Part shown: positions 19,048-22,144 of the stretch, piece after piece | How the letters are laid out: the number at the start of each line of letters is the position of its first letter | Position numbering within the stretch: the first letter of the stretch is position 1 | NCBI GenBank assembly: GCA_034698045.1 | Contig: JAQGAU010000992.1 | Location: 1 to 22,144, forward strand | Direction of reading: 5' to 3' | Length of the DNA stretch: 22,144 bases | Source of the DNA: Paramacrobiotus richtersi | Taxonomy: Eukaryota; Tardigrada; Eutardigrada; Parachela; Macrobiotidae | Position numbers and translations under genes: made by a program | The notes under the pieces: generated by a model | The model's input: the letters and a program-made list of their open reading frames with translations, nothing else | Told to the model about the DNA's origin: nothing | Databases searched by the model: none

Positions 19048-21827
19048 AAAAATAATGACGCTCACTTGATTCTTTGTAGTTTCTGTCGGCGAACCGAACT
19101 CTCTCTCCTGCTTAACTGCCAATGCGACGTAAAAAGTTACTGCGAGACCTTTACCTGTGAAAGAGTTGAACCAACTGAACAGAAAACAAAAAAAATGTGG
19201 CTAGCGTGTGATCGAAACAAGACAGCTGTAGCAGCCCGCACTTGTCGTCTATCCCAGTAGTGATGGATAGAAGAATCGCCTCCTGCTGTCTGTGCTCCGC
19301 GTAGGGCAGGCGCCCCTATATCATTCGGTTCGGGCTAAGTTTCGTTGTCTGCAGTTTCACCTGGTTTGACACCAAGTACGGCACCCGGGCTGATATTTTT
19401 GGTTAAAGAATAATATTGCAAATATCTAGCAAGAGCGGAACATTAAACATGTTTTATGCCATGCAGTGAAGGTGAGCAGATTTAGACGATCTACGACTGC
19501 AAGTCCCCACCCAGCACAACCTGGACATACACTCTTCGGCCATTCACGCGATCCTTTGAATCATAGCGAGATACTCGACCAGCAACGCCTGGTAGTCTTT
19601 TGAGCTTGACCAAAGGCAGACATCCTTGACACCTGCCTGTTAAATCCAAACTTTCACAATGAAACCGAAATCAGCAGGCGCGAGACTTTTATTGCGTTCG
19701 GTGTATAACAGCGTGTCATTTCGGTACACACCGTATCAACCTGCAAGAAACCACCAAAGCCGAAAAGCTAGGCTGCCGGGACGGAATACATGCTATCAAA
19801 TTAGAGAAGTCACCTTGCAAGTGACTGTTATCGCTGGCGCGAGCGATTGTCCTGAACGAGAAAACAAAACAAACACCCCGTAAGCCAAACAGCGCGGAAC
19901 ATGGATGTACTGTGGAAAGTAACTCTTTGTATTACCGCACCCGCATTTTACCATTTTTGAAGTTTGTTTTAAAATCATAGAAACATACCTGTGGGTTGAA
20001 AATAATTCAAAACGATCATCAGTTGTGTGTGAATTTGTGGTAAAATTTTCAAGGACTCTGGGTGTAACGGTGTTTGTTCAGGAAGGATATGTATTTAAAG
20101 TTTTCGCCGCTCTTCCGCAACAGCCGGGGGTTGCGCTTGCAGAAGAATTTCGGGATACTGTTTATCGATGTTTTCACTACATTTTATAATCAAGCGAGGC
20201 GATGGTCCTCTATACAACGGTCCTCTCCACGAAACAGCATTTTGTAGCATACGTGAGTCCGTACGGATCACCGGAATCGAAGCCGTAGGCTCATGAACCA
20301 AGTAAACTCAAGAAATGAGAGGTTTGTTGTCATATTTTGGAGCATGTGGTTCTCGATGCATTTTTGACGGATTACAAAAAAATGCTTTGTAGTCCATATG
20401 ACATGCAAGTTCTTATTTTTACCTGACTGGTCTTCATTTTGGTCACGCATACACTGCGTAGCTGCAAAAGTAAACGATGCTGCTATCCTCTACTGCACAT
20501 GTTTTCTCCTTTGCCGAATGTATCCACAACACATAAGAAGGTCACTGAAAAGTGCAATGTGCGCTACCGGGTCGGTCAAGTACAGGTCTGTTTCGGCTAC
20601 CGGTGGAAATTTAACTTTATAATTGTTTGGTACGGCGTGGCACAAGTTTGCGAGACATGTGTTGCAACTGTAGTTAACAAGCACAAACATGCAGACCAGG
20701 CTAATGGCTATTGTCATGGAGCAGCGATGAGCTTTTGATTATATACTTTCGATGGTCTTTGCGACGCAAAGTATGCGTTATATCGAAGCCAATCGCTAGT
20801 AACTAGGTAATCGCTGTCCGCTGATGCTGGCGATGAAGACCGGAGCAATACAATTCTCTTGAATTATAGCGCGGCTATTCATGTATGGCAGGTCCGCTTT
20901 TGATTGTACTGTATTTGATTATGCAAGGGGCTTTCCGCTCTGGTCAGTCTCTCTCTCTCTTTGTGTGCGGCTGTATGATCTGGTATTAGCAGTATACACA
21001 TAATCTTAATAACTTTATTGACCTAACGAGCGAAGCGAGCGAGGTTTATGCTTTGAAAGCTGGGCCAAAAAAAAATTCGTAACTTGCCGTTATCTCGAAA
21101 ACCTGACATTAGATTTTCACCAAATCTTTTGCAATCAGCTCATATTCTCTTCCCATTTATGTGAAAAATAGTGGTTGTGGCGAGATAATTCTCTGAGTCC
21201 GGATACCCGGATTTGGGATTTTCCCGCAGACTCCTATGTTATCAGTGGCGTGGCGAGTTGATTACTTTTTCTGGGGGAAAGTGCGCTAATTTGAGTAATA
21301 AATGTTTACCCCTTCTCTGCTCTTGCACACGCTACTATTTATTAAAACAAAAATTAATCTGTAATATATTTGTCATTAGAAAAATTATTAAAGCTTGAAG
21401 TTAAACTATTTTCGGATCAAAGGCTTTGGCCTTATCGGTATCTCCGAGCTCGCTCGGTCTACAAGCACGGAAGGATGGAGTGCTACCTAGTTTTTTGTGA
21501 AAAGCTATGGTCCAAAAACAATAGGGCTTCAGAACTCGTAATGAAGAACATACTGGTCAAATTCGAATCAAATAGAATCATTTTGAAGAGAGTTATTATC
21601 CGCGAAAGGAATATGTGCACTTCCGTAACAGGCACACAAAAATGCGTTGGAGCTGTGTATAAAGGACCATCGCTCCGCTCCGGTCGATTAAGTGAACAAT
21701 GACACTGCTCACTCAATACCGATTATAACGGCAATGCATATTGGTCTCTAAAATCCTAGCGAGCGACTTCGCCTGAGGGTCAAGAAAAGCCGTTTACTCT
21801 TCGATTACACATCATACCTAAAGCTGC
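19048..21827. other. Intergenic DNA between M13 copies B and C
   Basis: The first 250 bases match the 3' flank of copy A. Blocks X (20639-20662) and Y (about 20685-20762) match the A-B interval. A minus-strand frame at 19670-19491 (59 codons, no ATG) reads plausibly as protein (VKLKRLPGVAGRV, then RVYVQVVLGGDL) but is unassigned. A short CT run lies at about 20949-20961. A GAGCGAAGCGAGCG palindromic motif is at about 21028-21041. A 17-bp inverted pair links 20199-20215 with 21657-21673. No tRNA, rRNA or complete gene was found here. Confidence 0.5.
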
Positions 21828-21923
21828 ATATAATTTTACTAGTCGTTCAGTCGCACAAGTTGTTTTTACCAGCTTGGGTGCATGCTGCTGCCATTATGCC
21901 ATACACAGTAAATACATATTAAA
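21828..21923 (+). promoter_or_regulatory. Promoter/5' UTR of M13 copy C
   Basis: The sequence repeats the copy B upstream block (12264-12348) with a few substitutions and a small insertion (about 11 bases) before the start codon. TATAA at 21829-21833 and the initiator-like TCAGT at 21847-21851 are about 20 bases apart, a little short for a classic pair. Conservation between copies suggests shared regulation. Confidence 0.58.
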
Positions 21924-22144
21924 ATGCAATCCGGCACGTCACGTTCGATTGCTTTATGGATATTACTGCTCTCCTGGTCTCCCACCTGTTGGGTCAAAAT
22001 GATTCCAAAAGGTCCGAAGCCTGTTGGACATAATGACTACTGTGCAGTAAATACGTACGTAATAAAAATATTTTAATAGCAATACTCTTTTCACGCGAGC
22101 GACAGACAATACCGAAGAAAGAACAAACATGAAAGTCAATAAGA
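21924..22144 (+). CDS. 5' end of a third M13 metallopeptidase, copy C (cut by window end)
   Basis: Exon 1 (21924-22011) is 88 bases, as in copy B. It encodes a 29-residue signal-peptide region sharing TSRSI/KSRSI and LWILLLSWSP, and ends in phase 1 at AAAAG/GTCCGAAG, the same donor sequence. A phase-matching acceptor (GCGACAG) opens exon 2 at 22106; its first residues (DNTEERTNMKVNK) fit the variable segment of copy B's exon 2, and the frame is open at the window edge. The protein should again be a secreted neprilysin-like peptidase, but the diagnostic Cys and zinc motifs lie outside the window. In copy C the sequence just after the donor would also read through in frame, so an alternative longer first exon is possible. 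Copy B has TGA and TAA at the equivalent codons, which supports the donor chosen. Confidence 0.72.

Noticed and set aside
1..22144. tRNA, rRNA or bacterial operon features
   Set aside because: No tRNA cloverleaf or rRNA stretch was noticed, and the genes have introns and no Shine-Dalgarno-linked frames, so bacterial signals were not called.

Overview
The window looks like nuclear DNA from a small metazoan. Coding sequence is split by short introns with GT/AG borders, codon use is not bacterial, and the intergenic DNA carries remains of transposons. The best-supported genes are F-box proteins with a tudor/agenet-like N-terminus and secreted M13 (neprilysin-type) metallopeptidases. From memory, this mix of lineage-expanded families fits a tardigrade (Hypsibius/Ramazzottius type). 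No species marker is visible, so the organism is an inference.

Left third (1-9245). Two members of one F-box family lie tail to tail: gene 1 on + (285-2438, three exons, 554 aa) and gene 2 on - (5443-6787, two exons, 423 aa). Their last introns sit at the same place and in the same phase. A third, truncated relative lies on - at 7119-7556. It stops being readable where a TGGCAATGCC-type palindromic repeat (7567-7690) begins. A frame at 8681-9035 followed by a TAA-rich tail looks like the 3' end of a non-LTR retrotransposon.

Middle and right (9246-22144). This is a tandem array of M13 peptidase genes on +. Copy A survives as a terminal exon (10061-10237), with a 679-bp fold-back element (9246-9924) just upstream. 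Copy B (12349-19047) can be assembled completely: 11 exons with matching phases at every junction, 743 aa, a signal peptide, and all catalytic residues (HELTH, NASY, ENIAD, late His and Arg). Copy C begins at 21924 and runs off the window. Promoter/5' UTR, signal exon, last intron, 3' flank and two intergenic blocks recur in the same order, so the duplicated unit is about 9 kb.

Copy B's large intron 6 holds a 1233-bp element with long inverted repeats and a perfect 9-bp target-site duplication. It reads as a non-autonomous Mutator-like fold-back element.

The two gene families need not work together. The M13 proteins should act outside the cell on peptides. The F-box proteins should act inside the cell as SCF ubiquitin-ligase adaptors. 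What they share here is birth by local duplication and decay linked to fold-back elements. The observations most worth checking are the paired loss of one conserved M13 disulfide in copy B, the undescribed F-box architecture, and the giant-palindrome transposons.
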